NCBI RefSeq assembly: GCF_000703045.1
Contig: NZ_JNLJ01000001.1
Coordinates: 835,501-899,500, forward strand
Reading direction: 5' to 3'
Origin: Persephonella sp. IF05-L8
GTDB taxonomy: Bacteria > Aquificota > Aquificia > Aquificales > Hydrogenothermaceae
DNA: 64,000 bases
The translations under genes were made by a program, and so were the position numbers. The notes below the pieces were generated by a model. It was not told the DNA's origin. It did no database searches and was given only the letters and a program-made list of their open reading frames with translations. How positions within the stretch are numbered: the first letter of the stretch is position 1; the number at the start of each line of letters is the position of its first letter. Shown here piece by piece: positions 16,337 through 26,143 of this stretch.

Positions 16337-17926
16337 ATGTTCAAAGTTCTTGTAACTGACCATTTATCCAGTAAAGGATTAGATATCCTCAATAATGACC
16401 CTGACATAGACCTTGATTATCAGCCTGAAATCAGATGGGAAGAACTTCTGGAAATAATCAAAGATTATGATGCAATAATCACAAGAAGTAGAACCCCCGT
16501 AAATGAAGAACTCCTTGAAAGAGCAGAAAAACTGAAGGTTGTCGGTAGAGCCGGTGTCGGTGTAGATAATGTTGACCTTGATGCATGTTCAAAACGAGGA
16601 ATATTAGTAGTAAACACTCCTGGGGCAAACACTGTTGGAGCTGCTGAGCTTACAATGGCTCATCTTTACGCAGTTCTTAGAAAGCTCCATCTTGCCCATG
16701 AATCTATGATGAGAGGTGAATGGGACAGAAAAAGATTTATGGGTGAAGAATTAGATGGCAAAGTTGTTGGAATTGTTGGGCTTGGTAATGTTGGTTCTCA
16801 GGTAGCAATCAGATGTAAAGCATCTGGAGCCACAGTAATAGCCTATGACCCATATATTCCAAGAGAAAAAGGAGACAGATTAGGGGTAGAACTTGTTGAC
16901 ACCCTTCATGAGCTCATAAAAAGGTCAGACATTATCTCACTTCACTGCCCCCTCACAGAAGAAACCAAAGGAATGATAGGAGAAAAAGAATTTGAGCTTA
17001 TGAAAGATGGTGTTTATTTTATCAACTGTGCAAGAGGTGGCATAGTTGATGAAGATGCTATGTATGAATATATGAAAAAAGGTAAATTTGCCGGAATTGG
17101 ACTTGATGTTTTTGGAAAAGAACCACCTGATGATAGGATTAGAAGACTTTTTGAATTTCCAAATATAAGCCTGTCTCCACATATTGGAGCAAACACTTAT
17201 GAGTCTCAGGATAAAGTTGCAATAAAAATAGCACAGCAGGTAATAGCTGCCCTTAAAGGTCAGTTTGTTGAAGCTGCTGTAAATGCACCATTTACCATAA
17301 CAGAAGGCTTTGAAAATATAAAAGCATTCCTGCAACTTGCCGAAAAATTAGGCAGTTTCCTTACCCAGTATGCAGGCGGAAACTTTAAGGAGCTTAATAT
17401 AGAAGTTAGAGGTTCTATCTCTGAACATATTAAACCTATTGCTGCTTATGTTTTAAAAGGATTTTTAGAACCTATATTAGATAGACCTGTAAATATTATT
17501 AATGCTCCATTTTTAGCTAAAGAAAGGGGAATAAATGTTGTTGAAAGCTCCAGAGAAGAAGGCCTTGTATTTAAGGACTTCATAAAAATAACAGCTGTAG
17601 AAAATGGAAAAGAGCATGTAGTTGGGGGAACAGCATTTTATAATCAGATACCAAAAATAATGCTGGTTGATGGATACTGGATAGATATAGACCCTGAAGG
17701 TGTAATCTTGATGTTTGAAAATAAAGATGTTCCCGGAGTGATAGCAAAAATAGGAGAAATCCTTGCAAGACATAACATAAATATTGCAGGATTTAGACTT
17801 GGAAGACTTGAAAAAGGTAAAGTTGCCCTTGGAGCTCTTCAGCTTGATGAAAAAATCACAGATGTAATTCTGGAAGAAATCCTGGATATACCAGAAATTT
17901 TAAAAGCAAAACAGATAATACTTTAG
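16337..17926 (+). CDS. serA: D-3-phosphoglycerate dehydrogenase
   Basis: 529 residues from ATG 16337 ([10 protein letters not shown]). A TTG at 16328 is possible but sits only 3 nt from the aaaggagg site. Oxidises 3-phosphoglycerate to 3-phosphohydroxypyruvate, the first step of serine synthesis. NAD-binding [21 protein letters not shown] and the catalytic-domain signature around [15 protein letters not shown] are seen. The long form is present: an intervening ASB-type domain, then a C-terminal ACT domain ([20 protein letters not shown]), which usually mediates serine feedback. Later pathway steps are likely encoded at 27412-29205. Confidence 0.96.
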   Translation: MFKVLVTDHLSSKGLDILNNDPDIDLDYQPEIRWEELLEIIKDYDAIITRSRTPVNEELLERAEKLKVVGRAGVGVDNVDLDACSKRGILVVNTPGANTVGAAELTMAHLYAVLRKLHLAHESMMRGEWDRKRFMGEELDGKVVGIVGLGNVGSQVAIRCKASGATVIAYDPYIPREKGDRLGVELVDTLHELIKRSDIISLHCPLTEETKGMIGEKEFELMKDGVYFINCARGGIVDEDAMYEYMKKGKFAGIGLDVFGKEPPDDRIRRLFEFPNISLSPHIGANTYESQDKVAIKIAQQVIAALKGQFVEAAVNAPFTITEGFENIKAFLQLAEKLGSFLTQYAGGNFKELNIEVRGSISEHIKPIAAYVLKGFLEPILDRPVNIINAPFLAKERGINVVESSREEGLVFKDFIKITAVENGKEHVVGGTAFYNQIPKIMLVDGYWIDIDPEGVILMFENKDVPGVIAKIGEILARHNINIAGFRLGRLEKGKVALGALQLDEKITDVILEEILDIPEILKAKQIIL

Positions 17927-17936
17927 GAGGAAAGAG

Positions 17937-19046
17937 GTGCCAGACAAAAAAATAAAAATAGCAATCGCTGGCGTAGGAAACTGTGCCAGTGCATTAATTC
18001 AGGGAATTTATTACTACAAGGAAAAACAAAATATTGAAGCCAGTGGCTTAATGCATGAAGACATAGGGGGATATAAGCCCTGGGATATAGAAGTTGTTGC
18101 AGCCTGGGATATTGATGAAAGAAAAGTTGGGTATGATGTATCAGAGGCTATATTTAATCCTCCAAACTGCACAGCAATTTTTCAAAGGGATATCCCAAAA
18201 ACAGGTGTAAAGGTTAGAAAAGGAAAAGTTTTAGATGGTTATCCTGAACATATGAAAAACTATCCCCCTGAAAATGCATTTGTTTTATCTGATGCTAAAG
18301 AGGATAGTGTAGATACAGTTGCAAAAGTTCTTATAGAAAGTGGAGCAGATATCCTTATAAATTATGTGCCTGTTGGAGCAGAACAGGCAGCAAGGTATTA
18401 TGCAGAAGCCTGCTTAAAGGCAGGAGTGGCATTTATAAATTGTATGCCAACTTTTATTGTTTCAGATGATGAATGGGCAAAGAGATTTGAGGCAGAAGGT
18501 ATTCCTGCTGTTGGAGACGATATAAAATCACAGGTTGGTGCCACAATAACCCACAGAGTTTTAACACAGCTTCTTTTAGACAGAGGAGTGAAGATAGATA
18601 GAACCTATCAGCTTAACGTCGGTGGAAATACTGACTTTTTAAACATGCTTGAAAGAAGCAGACTTGCCACAAAGAAAAAATCAAAAACAGAAGCAGTTTC
18701 ATCTCTTATTCCTTACGGGATGGACCCAAGGAACATACATATTGGACCATCAGATTATGTCCCATGGCTAAAAGATAGAAAAGTTGCATTTATCAGACTG
18801 GAAGGAAGATTATTCGGAGATGTTCCTATGCATATAGAACTTAGGCTGGACGTTGAAGATTCTCCAAACAGTGCAGGTGTTGCTATAGATGCGATTAGAT
18901 GTGCAAAACTTGCTCAGGATAGAGGGATAGGGGGACCTTTATATTCTATTTCTGCATACACAATGAAACATCCACCAATCCAGTACAAAGACTGGCAGGC
19001 CAGGGAAATGGTGGAGGAGTTTATAGCAGGTATAAGAGAAAGATAA
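17937..19046 (+). CDS. ino1: myo-Inositol-1-phosphate synthase
   Basis: 369 residues from GTG 17937, just after serA with an aggaaagagg site. NAD-dependent conversion of glucose-6-phosphate to inositol-1-phosphate. The Rossmann start [28 protein letters not shown] and the lysine-rich catalytic region ([26 protein letters not shown]) match the short prokaryotic form. In thermophiles the product can go to di-myo-inositol phosphate, a heat-protecting solute, or to inositol lipids. The next enzymes of those routes are not in this window. Confidence 0.93.
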   Translation: MPDKKIKIAIAGVGNCASALIQGIYYYKEKQNIEASGLMHEDIGGYKPWDIEVVAAWDIDERKVGYDVSEAIFNPPNCTAIFQRDIPKTGVKVRKGKVLDGYPEHMKNYPPENAFVLSDAKEDSVDTVAKVLIESGADILINYVPVGAEQAARYYAEACLKAGVAFINCMPTFIVSDDEWAKRFEAEGIPAVGDDIKSQVGATITHRVLTQLLLDRGVKIDRTYQLNVGGNTDFLNMLERSRLATKKKSKTEAVSSLIPYGMDPRNIHIGPSDYVPWLKDRKVAFIRLEGRLFGDVPMHIELRLDVEDSPNSAGVAIDAIRCAKLAQDRGIGGPLYSISAYTMKHPPIQYKDWQAREMVEEFIAGIRER

Positions 19047-19057
19047 GGAGGGTTATT

Positions 19058-19825
19058 ATGAAAAAATTATTTTTTATTGCATTATCCTCTATTTTTACAG
19101 TCTCTTCAGCTATAGCTGTCCCAGGGGTAGATGGAGAAATTTCTGCCGGTTATATTAAGCAGAGTATAGACGGCTCAGGAAGATATAAAGGGAATGATAT
19201 TAGTGTGGACGAGCTGGGACTTAGTGATGAAAACTCATTTTTCCTGAAGGCAAAAATAGAACATCCCATTCCTATCCTCCCAAACATTAAGCTTATGTAT
19301 GAGAGAATGAGATTTGAAGGAGTAGGAACAGTAAAAAACAACTATACATTTGGTAATATTACGATTACTGTAAATGATAGAGTTTATTCAAAACTTCGCT
19401 TAGACCATTATGATGCAGTTCTTTTTTATAATCTTCCATTTATAAATCTGACACAGATTTTAGATGCTGAATTTGGACTTAATATCCGAGTTATTGATTT
19501 TTATGCAAAGGTTAAAGACTTAACCACAGGAGATGAGGACTCTACATCCCTTACAATTCCTATCCCAATGATACATGGTGCTATTGAGTTCAAACCTGTT
19601 GGTTATTTCTCTATTCTTGTGGAAGGAAATGGGATAGCTTATGGAGGACATCATTTCTACGATATAACAGGTGAACTTAGAATAAAACCTGTTCAAACCC
19701 TGATGGCAAAACCATTTATTGGTATTGGATATAAATATGAAAAACTAAAAATAGATGATATTGACGATGTTTCAGCTAATATTAAGATAAAACAGCCTTT
19801 TGTAGAGGCAGGAATTTTATTCTAA
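19058..19825 (+). CDS. Outer-membrane beta-barrel protein (TIGR04219-like)
   Basis: 255 residues with a signal peptide (cleavage after SAIA). Alternating hydrophobic and polar residues throughout indicate a small beta-barrel, ending in the aromatic C-terminus FVEAGILF expected for outer-membrane insertion. The start VPGVDGEISAGYIKQSI and NIKLMYERMRFEG resemble the TIGR04219 outer-membrane family. It is 12 bp after ino1 and ends the serA-ino1 operon at the terminator 19831-19853. Function unknown. Confidence 0.72.
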   Translation: MKKLFFIALSSIFTVSSAIAVPGVDGEISAGYIKQSIDGSGRYKGNDISVDELGLSDENSFFLKAKIEHPIPILPNIKLMYERMRFEGVGTVKNNYTFGNITITVNDRVYSKLRLDHYDAVLFYNLPFINLTQILDAEFGLNIRVIDFYAKVKDLTTGDEDSTSLTIPIPMIHGAIEFKPVGYFSILVEGNGIAYGGHHFYDITGELRIKPVQTLMAKPFIGIGYKYEKLKIDDIDDVSANIKIKQPFVEAGILF

Positions 19826-19830
19826 ATATC

Positions 19831-19853
19831 AAAGGCGGCTAAGCCGCCTTTTT
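19831..19853. terminator. Bidirectional terminator
   Basis: AAAGGCGGCT/AAGCCGCCTTTTT is a GC-rich hairpin followed by a T-run to the right and an A-run on the left. It can end both the serA-ino1-OMP operon and the leftward tautomerase operon. Confidence 0.9.
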
Positions 19854-19854
19854 A

Positions 19855-20040
19855 TCATTTGTCTGATAACAGTTTTCCACCTTTTCCCCAATTATCTCTA
19901 TCAACTTCTTCAATAACCACGTAGGTTGCAGATGGAGGTTTGTTTGCAACTTCTTCCAAAACTTTTGTAATACCTTCAACAATCTTTTGTTTTTGCTCCC
20001 TTGTTAGCTCTCCGGCTACTTTTACATTGACATAAGGCAT
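19855..20040 (-). CDS. 4-oxalocrotonate tautomerase family protein
   Basis: 61 residues from ATG 20040, so that the mature N-terminus is the catalytic Pro (MPYVNVKVAG). A GTG two codons earlier would bury that proline and is rejected. The family body ELTREQKQKIVEGITKVLEE and the later ATYVVIEEVDRDNWGKGG are typical. Such enzymes catalyse keto-enol tautomerisation through the N-terminal Pro; the substrate cannot be predicted. It follows the response-regulator gene directly, its ribosome site overlapping that gene's stop. Confidence 0.9.
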   Translation of the reverse strand: MPYVNVKVAGELTREQKQKIVEGITKVLEEVANKPPSATYVVIEEVDRDNWGKGGKLLSDK

Positions 20041-20042
20041 TT

Positions 20043-21404
20043 TCACTCCTCCAGATTATACTGTTTTAGTTTTCTATAAAGTGAGGAAAGGTCTATCTCA
20101 AGGGCTTTTGCTACTTCTTTAAGATTACGGTTATACTTCTCAAGGGCAAGTTTTATAACCTCTTTTTCTGCCTCTTCCCTTACTTTTTTGAGGGGTTTTA
20201 TTTCTATTTTTTTCTTTCCAACAGGAGATTTTCCTTTGAAGATATACGGTGGTAAATCCTCAAGGGTAATTTCTTCTCCTGAGGCAAAAATACATAACCT
20301 TTCCATCAGATTTTTAAGCTCTCTAACATTTCCCGGCCAGTCATATTTGAGGAGAACTTTTTTGACTTCTTCAGAGAGTTTTACAGTGGGAATTTTATTT
20401 TCTATACATGATTTTTTAAGGAAATGTTCTGCCAGGAGAATTATATCTTCTCCCCTTTCCCTTAAAGGTGGAACGTGGATTGGAACAACAGCAAGCCTGA
20501 ATGCTAAATCCTGACGAAACCTTCCTTCTTCAATCTCTTTTTCAAGGTCTTTATTTGTGGCTGAGATAACCCGAATATCCACTTTTATTTTCTGATTACT
20601 ACCAAGTCTTGTAAATTCCTTTTCTTCCAGAACTCTTAATAGCTTTGCCTGTGCCGCAAGGCTCATATCTGTGACTTCATCTAAGAATAGTGTTCCCCCG
20701 TCTGCAATTTCCAGTTTTCCCGGTTTCCTTGTCATTGCCCCGGTAAATGCTCCTTTTTCATATCCAAAAAGCTCTGCTTCTATCAGGTCATCTGGCAAAG
20801 CAGCACAGTTAATATCAACAAATGGTTTGTTTGCCCTGTCACTTAGAAAATGAATGGAACGGGCTACAAGCTCTTTACCTGTTCCATTTTCCCCGAAAAT
20901 CATTACCCATGCATTTGTTTTTGCTACTTTTTCAATCTGTTTTTTTAATTTCTGGATAGGTGGGCTGTTTCCTATGATTTCTATATCTTTGGTTAGTTTC
21001 TGTTTTAAGAATGTGTATTCTAAATCCTTTTTGATTTCCTTTATGGCTTTTTCTAAAACTGCAAGGATTGTGTCTGTTGAAATGGGCTTTTCAAGAAAAT
21101 CAAATGCTCCTTCTTTCAGGGCTTTTACGGCAATAGGGATATTTGCATGGCCAGAAATCATAATAATTTTGGTTATAGGATTTATTTCTTTTATGAAATG
21201 TATAAGGTCTGTTCCTTCACCATCAGGAAGCCAGACATCAAGAAAAACAATATCATAATCCTTTTCTCTTAGTTTTTCCTTTGCAGAATGAAGGGAGTAG
21301 GCAACATCAACATTAAACCCTTCGTCTTCCAGTATGTCTTTTAACAGACTTGTTATGTTTTCCTCATCATCAACAACAAGTATGGAAAAGTTTTGATGTT
21401 CCAT
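20043..21404 (-). CDS. NtrC-family response regulator
   Basis: 453 residues. Receiver domain (1-120) with VVDDEEN and the phosphorylation site in YDIVFLDVWLP. The AAA+ sigma-54 activator domain has GENGTGKE and GAFTGA, and a Fis-type helix-turn-helix closes the protein (NLKEVAKALEIDLSSLYRKL). This is the second sigma-54 activator in the window. No histidine kinase gene is adjacent: upstream is alr and downstream a tautomerase. Its start touches the alr stop, so it may be co-expressed with alr. Confidence 0.94.
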   Translation of the reverse strand: MEHQNFSILVVDDEENITSLLKDILEDEGFNVDVAYSLHSAKEKLREKDYDIVFLDVWLPDGEGTDLIHFIKEINPITKIIMISGHANIPIAVKALKEGAFDFLEKPISTDTILAVLEKAIKEIKKDLEYTFLKQKLTKDIEIIGNSPPIQKLKKQIEKVAKTNAWVMIFGENGTGKELVARSIHFLSDRANKPFVDINCAALPDDLIEAELFGYEKGAFTGAMTRKPGKLEIADGGTLFLDEVTDMSLAAQAKLLRVLEEKEFTRLGSNQKIKVDIRVISATNKDLEKEIEEGRFRQDLAFRLAVVPIHVPPLRERGEDIILLAEHFLKKSCIENKIPTVKLSEEVKKVLLKYDWPGNVRELKNLMERLCIFASGEEITLEDLPPYIFKGKSPVGKKKIEIKPLKKVREEAEKEVIKLALEKYNRNLKEVAKALEIDLSSLYRKLKQYNLEE

Positions 21405-22480
21405 TAGATAACAACCCTTTTAACCCTTTTTGATATTCTGCACATTATCTCATAAGGTATTGTGCCACACAACCTTGCTATATCCTCAAAATATATTTCA
21501 TTTCCGTTGTCTTTGCCAACAACTGTTACTGTGTCCCCGATTTTTATATCTGGTATATGGGAGACATCAACTATAGTCATATCCATCGTTACATTACCTA
21601 CTATATTTGCCTTCTGGTGATTAATCAGGAAGTATCCTTTATTGGATAAATCCCTTGGTAATCCATCTGCATATCCGAAGGAAACAACTGCTATTTTCAT
21701 ATCTTTTGGAGCTGTAAAAGTGCCTGCGTAAGATACTGTTTCACCTTTTTTAAGGTCTTTAATAGCAATTACCTTTGATTTGACTGACATAACTGTTTTA
21801 ACAGGAATTGGAAAATCAGGGGCAGGTTTCTCTCCATATATGGAAATGCCTATCCTTACGGCATTGCAATAATCACACTTATACATAAGTCCTGCACTGT
21901 TTTGCAGATGTATATATTGGGGGTCTATTCCGACTTTTTTTACCGTCTCAACTATTTTTTGAAACTGTTTTATCTGTTTTTGCGTAAGTTCAGGGTCAAT
22001 ATCTGCAGAGGGAAAATGGGATAAAATTCCTTCTACACTTAAACCGTTCAGGTTATTTAATACTTTACTTATTTCTTCCGGTAAGAACCCAAGTCTATGC
22101 ATTCCTGTATCAAATTTTATATGGATACGGGATAGGTTATGTTCCTGGACTATTTTAAGCTGGTCAAAATCGGAGATTACAGGGACAAGGTCATAATCCT
22201 TAAAGCATCTGATTTCGTCAGGAAGAATTCCACCTAAAACAAGAATATCTTTTTTTATGCCTGCCTGCCTTAGCTCTTTTCCCTCTTCTGCTGTTGCAAC
22301 ACATAGATATTTTACAAATGGATAATGATGGAGAATTTTTGATATATTTTCTGCACCGTGCCCATAGGCATCTGCCTTTACAACGGCGAATATATCTTTT
22401 TTCACATAGTTATGTATTGTTTTTAGATTATATTCAACTCGGTCTTTGCTGATTTCTGCCCAGCTTCTATATCCTTTCAG
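21404..22480 (-). CDS. alr: Alanine racemase, apparent CTG start
   Basis: PLP enzyme interconverting L- and D-alanine for peptidoglycan. The PLP lysine lies in AVVKADAYGHG. The catalytic tyrosine region (VSYAGTF) and C-terminal GTIPYEIMCRISKR are present. An in-frame GTG at 22405 would cut off the conserved beginning (SWAEISKDRVEYNLKTI). The frame stays open back to a TAA, and the only plausible initiator is CTG at 22478-22480, 8 nt after an excellent GGGAGGT (22489-22495). That gives 358 residues, normal for the family. Confidence 0.9.
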   Translation of the reverse strand: MKGYRSWAEISKDRVEYNLKTIHNYVKKDIFAVVKADAYGHGAENISKILHHYPFVKYLCVATAEEGKELRQAGIKKDILVLGGILPDEIRCFKDYDLVPVISDFDQLKIVQEHNLSRIHIKFDTGMHRLGFLPEEISKVLNNLNGLSVEGILSHFPSADIDPELTQKQIKQFQKIVETVKKVGIDPQYIHLQNSAGLMYKCDYCNAVRIGISIYGEKPAPDFPIPVKTVMSVKSKVIAIKDLKKGETVSYAGTFTAPKDMKIAVVSFGYADGLPRDLSNKGYFLINHQKANIVGNVTMDMTIVDVSHIPDIKIGDTVTVVGKDNGNEIYFEDIARLCGTIPYEIMCRISKRVKRVVI

Positions 22481-22596
22481 GTATGTTTACCTCCCGAGCT
22501 TTTTAATATTTTCGGCCTAAACATTTTATAATAAAAGAGTTCACTTTTCGCATAGTTTGGAATAAATTATTCTGTATCATATTTAGGAGGTAAGGA

Positions 22597-22944
22597 TTGG
22601 ATAAATTCGCTGTTCTATCAGTGTCTGCGTTAATGATAGGAGGAATTAGCTGGTTTTTCTTTGGCAGTAAGGATAAAAAAAATGAAAATAGAGAAGTTTC
22701 CGGGAAAACAGAAACAATAGAACTTAATATATCAGGAATGCATTGTGCCGGTTGTGTTGCTGGTATAGAGGCTACCTTAAGAGCCACCGATGGAGTAATT
22801 TCTGCCTCAGTAAATCTTGCCACCTCAAAGGGTGTTTTTGAATATGACCCTGCAAAAATCTCCAAAGAACAGATAATAGCAAAGATAAAAGAGCTTGGTT
22901 ATGATGCCTCAGAAGATTTAGAAAATTTTGAAAAAAAAAGTTAG
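22597..22944 (+). CDS. Zero-frame product: membrane-tethered metal-binding (HMA) protein
   Basis: Without frameshifting, translation from TTG 22597 ends at TAG 22942-22944 and yields 115 residues. This is one membrane segment (about 3-22), a basic linker (KDKKNENR) that should face the cytoplasm, and a complete HMA domain (TETIELNISGMHCAGC to ELGYDASEDL). It would be a membrane-anchored copper chaperone analogous to the CopA(Z) product made from E. coli copA. Whether it accumulates is unknown. Confidence 0.6.
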   Translation: MDKFAVLSVSALMIGGISWFFFGSKDKKNENREVSGKTETIELNISGMHCAGCVAGIEATLRATDGVISASVNLATSKGVFEYDPAKISKEQIIAKIKELGYDASEDLENFEKKS

Positions 22945-24878
22945 AGGAAGAAAAAAGCCTTAAAAAAAGATTTTTTATAGCTCTTATCTTTACACTCCTG
23001 GTATTTTTATTTGAATTTTTAAAACTACCATTTTTGGAAAAGCCTCTAATCCAGTCTAATGAATTTTTAAACCTGAAAAATATACTTTCTCTGATATTTG
23101 CCTCTATTGTTCAATTCGGGGCAGGCTGGGAGTTTTACAGGTTTGCAATAGGTGGTCTGAAAAACAGAATTGCCGATATGAACCTGCTTGTCGTTATAGG
23201 GACTTCTGCCGCTTATTTTTATTCGGTTTTTGTTATATTTTTTCCTTTCCTTTTTCCTGAGAATATGAGGTCTACCTATTTTGGCGGTGCAGCTGCTATT
23301 ATCACATTTGTCTTACTTGGCAGATATCTGGAAAGCAGTTCCAGAAATAAGGCAACAGGATTTTTGAGAAAACTTCTTAAGCTAAAACCCCAGAAAGCAT
23401 TAATAATTGTGGACGGGAAAGAGGTAGAGGTGCCTGCTGATAGTATAGTAGTTGGGGATATTGTTGTGGTCAAGGCAGGTGAAAGAATTCCTGTAGATGG
23501 TGTAGTTATTGAAGGTTCAGGGGATATTGACCAGTCAATTCTTACAGGAGAAAGCCTGCCTGTTTTGAAAAAAACAGGTGATACTGTTTTAGGGGGAAGC
23601 CTTCTTGTTGATGGTTATATCTTAATTAAAGCCACAAAAACAGGAAAAGATGCATTTATATACCAACTAACAAAACTGGTATCGCAGGCACAGGAGAAAA
23701 AACCACCTGTTGGAAGACTTGCTGACAAAGTTGTTGCAGTTTTTGTCCCTGCTATTCTTATTATTTCTATTCTGACTTTTGATGTATGGTATTTGCTGGA
23801 TAAACTTGATATAGCATTTTTGTCCTCTGTTTCCGTTTTAATAATTGCCTGTCCATGTGCCCTTGGAATTGCCACACCGATTGCAATTGTTGTTGCAGTT
23901 AGTAAAGGAGCAAAAGAAAAAATACTGATTAAAAATCCGGAAATTATTGAAGGGATTAAGGATATTACCCTTGCTATTTTTGACAAAACTGGAACAATAA
24001 CAGAAGGAAAGCTCTCTGTTGTAGAGGAAAAAACATTTGATAAACAGTTTTTAAAATATGCTTATCCTGCTTTAAAAAACTCTAACCATCCTGTTGCAAA
24101 AGCTGTTTTGAAAAAAATCCCCGAATATGAAGCAAAACCCGAAAATTTTAAATCAATGGCTGGAAAAGGAATTATTGCTATAGTTGAAGGAAAAAGAGTT
24201 GTGGCAGGAAATAAAGTTTTATTGGAAGAACACGGATTTGTTATTGAAGAAAACTCTGAAGAAACAGAGCTTTTTATAGCTGTTGAGGATAAACTTGTTG
24301 CTGCTTTTTATCTTAGCGATAATCTCAAACCTGAAGCAAAGGCTGTTTTGGATAAATTAAAAGAAAAAGGGATAAAAACCATTTTATTGACAGGAGATAA
24401 AAAAGAAGTAGCAGAGAAAATATGTGCCGAGGCTGGTTTTGATGAATGCTTTGCCCAGCTAAAACCTGAGGATAAATACAGAATTGTAAAGGAACTGCAA
24501 CAAAAAGGTGAAAAGGTGATGTTTATCGGAGATGGAATAAATGATGCTCCTGCCATGGCATCTGCAAACGTTGGAATAGCAGTTGTCCAGGCAACAGATA
24601 TAACAAAAGAAACTGGGGATATTCTCCTTTTAAGAAATGATTTAAGTTTAGTTTTAAAGGCAATAAATCTTTCTGCATTTAGCATGAATGTTATAAAACA
24701 AAACCTGTTCTGGGCATTTATTTATAACATTATCGGGATACCTGTTGCAGCAGGGATTTTATATCCTGTTGCAGGAATACTGCTTAAGCCTGTTATTGCA
24801 GGAGTTGCAATGTCTTTTAGCTCGGTAAGTGTTGTTCTAAATGCCCTTAGAATAAATAATGCCAGATTAGGAGATTAA
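22597..24878 (+). CDS. copA: Copper-type P1B ATPase, joined by a -1 frameshift at an A9 run
   Basis: Read with a -1 shift in the A run 22931-22939 it gives about 760 residues. Order: TTG start behind aggaggtaagg; N-terminal membrane segment; HMA domain with GMHCAGC; frameshift; transmembrane segments beginning RFFIALIFTLLVFLFEFL; TGES (LTGESLPV); CPC metal site (IIACPCALG); DKTGT phosphorylation site; HP (NSNHPVAKAV); GDGINDAP. These make a Cu+-exporting ATPase likely. The ATPase frame opens only at 22932 and has no usable start codon until TTG 23034, inside the membrane region. The extra N-terminal membrane segment is unusual. Confidence 0.85.
22931..22944 (+). promoter_or_regulatory. Slippery A9 run and in-frame stop of copA
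   Basis: GAA AAA AAA AGT TAG in frame zero. The -1 frame has a stop (TGA) at 22929-22931, so the two frames overlap only across the A run. About 20 nt downstream TAAAAAA-AGA-TTTTTTA (22961-22977) can fold into a weak AU hairpin. Confidence 0.65.
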
Positions 24879-24879
24879 T

Positions 24880-25605
24880 ATGCTTATTCTAAAAAAGCTT
24901 TCTGTTAAGCCTTTTGCAATTATAGGACACAGAGGTGCCAAAGGGGTAAAACCTGAGAATACAATTGCTGCCATTGAATACGGGATAAAATCCGGAGCTG
25001 ATATTGTTGAGATAGATATTAGAAAAACAAAAGATGGACAGCTTATTTTATTACATGATAAAGATTTTAAAAGGCTAACAGGTAGAGCTATCCCACCTTC
25101 ACAGCTGGATTTTGAGTTTATAAGGGAAAATATAACCATTGATGGTGAGCCTGTAGCTACCCTTGATGAAGCGTTGCAAACAGTTAACGGTAAAGCAGGT
25201 TTATTCATAGAAATCAAAGAGCCTGAAACAACTCAGGATGTTGTAAATAAAGTTTTAGAACACTTTGCACAGGAATGGGTGGCTTTTATCTCTTTTTATG
25301 AGGAGGCACTTGAGCAGGTAAAACAGATAGATAGTTCCCTTATAACAGGATTAATCTATATGAAACCTCCCGGAAAAATCCTTGAGGCTAAAGATATAAA
25401 TTGTGAGTTTGTTTTGCCTTACTATAAACTTGCCACAGAAAAGGCAATAAGATTTGCCCACAGACTAAAGTTAAAGGTTGTATCCTGGGTCATAAATGAT
25501 AAAGAAACTGTTAGGATTTTTGCAGAAAGAGGTAGTGATGGAATAGCAACCGACTATCCTGACCTTATGGTTAAGTGGAGGGAAGAGATAAAAAGGGGCT
25601 TATAA
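24880..25605 (+). CDS. Glycerophosphodiester phosphodiesterase
   Basis: 241 residues. Hydrolyses glycerophosphodiesters to glycerol-3-phosphate and an alcohol. GDPD signature: IIGHRGAKGVKPENTIAA with catalytic His/Arg, then VEIDIRKTKDGQLILLHD with the metal-binding E-x-D and second His. The C-terminus VVSWVINDKETVRIFAERGSD is typical. No signal peptide, so cytosolic. One base after the copA stop, hence in the same operon. Confidence 0.9.
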   Translation: MLILKKLSVKPFAIIGHRGAKGVKPENTIAAIEYGIKSGADIVEIDIRKTKDGQLILLHDKDFKRLTGRAIPPSQLDFEFIRENITIDGEPVATLDEALQTVNGKAGLFIEIKEPETTQDVVNKVLEHFAQEWVAFISFYEEALEQVKQIDSSLITGLIYMKPPGKILEAKDINCEFVLPYYKLATEKAIRFAHRLKLKVVSWVINDKETVRIFAERGSDGIATDYPDLMVKWREEIKRGL

Positions 25606-25612
25606 GCCCCTT
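25591..25612 (-). terminator. Terminator for slyD
   Basis: AAGGGGCTTA/TAAGCCCCTT hairpin (25593-25612). Read leftwards it is followed by a short T-run (TTT ATC). It overlaps the 3' end of the convergent phosphodiesterase gene and may serve both directions. Confidence 0.75.
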
Positions 25613-25616
25613 GTAT

Positions 25617-26105
25617 TTAATGATGAACTCCGCCTTCGCCGTGTGCGTGTCCGTGTTGGATTTCTTCAAGGGAAGCATCTCTAACATTTACAACTTCTAC
25701 TTCAAAAACAAGGTCTTTCCCGGCTAATGGGTGGTTCATATCAACAGTAACTTCATTATCATCAAAATCAACAACAATCATGTTTATGATTTGTCCGTCT
25801 GGAGTTTGAGCCTGAAGAGGCATTCCTTTTTCCAGTTCAATTCCCTGGAAGTATTCCCTTGGAACTTTCTGAATTAATTCTGGATTTTTCTCTCCGTAAG
25901 CTTCTGCAGCAGGAACTTCAATAGTTCTTTTTTCCCCTGCTTCCATACCTTCCATTCTGTTTTCCAGTCCAGGAATGATGTTTTGAGCACCGAATAAAAC
26001 AGTTAAAGGTTGCCCATACTCCTGACTGCTGTCAAGAACTTCTCCTGTTTCTTTGTCCTTGAGTGTGTAGTGGAATGTTACCACTTTGTTGTTTGTAGCC
26101 TTCAT
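25617..26105 (-). CDS. slyD: SlyD-type FKBP peptidyl-prolyl isomerase
   Basis: 162 residues from ATG 26105 (MKATNNKVVTFHYTLKDK), behind aaaggag; an ATG 30 bp earlier lacks one. FKBP fold with the inserted IF chaperone domain (VPREYFQGIELEKGMPLQAQ) and VDMNHPLAGKDLVFEVEV. The C-terminus ends HGHAHGEGGVHH, a short version of the His-rich metal-binding tail that in E. coli SlyD delivers nickel to hydrogenase maturation. That is relevant because hypA and hypF lie in this window. Confidence 0.93.
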   Translation of the reverse strand: MKATNNKVVTFHYTLKDKETGEVLDSSQEYGQPLTVLFGAQNIIPGLENRMEGMEAGEKRTIEVPAAEAYGEKNPELIQKVPREYFQGIELEKGMPLQAQTPDGQIINMIVVDFDDNEVTVDMNHPLAGKDLVFEVEVVNVRDASLEEIQHGHAHGEGGVHH

Positions 26106-26143
26106 AAAAAAAACTCCTTTATGTGTATTTAGCACCTGTGGTG

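Noticed and set aside
20043-21404. A kinase partner for the NtrC-type response regulator near 20-22 kb
   Set aside because: Neighbouring genes are alr and a tautomerase; no histidine kinase is encoded in the window.
22503-22865. A 120-residue leftward open frame across the start of copA
   Set aside because: It is antisense to a clear HMA domain; its own sequence has no recognisable domain and no ribosome site.
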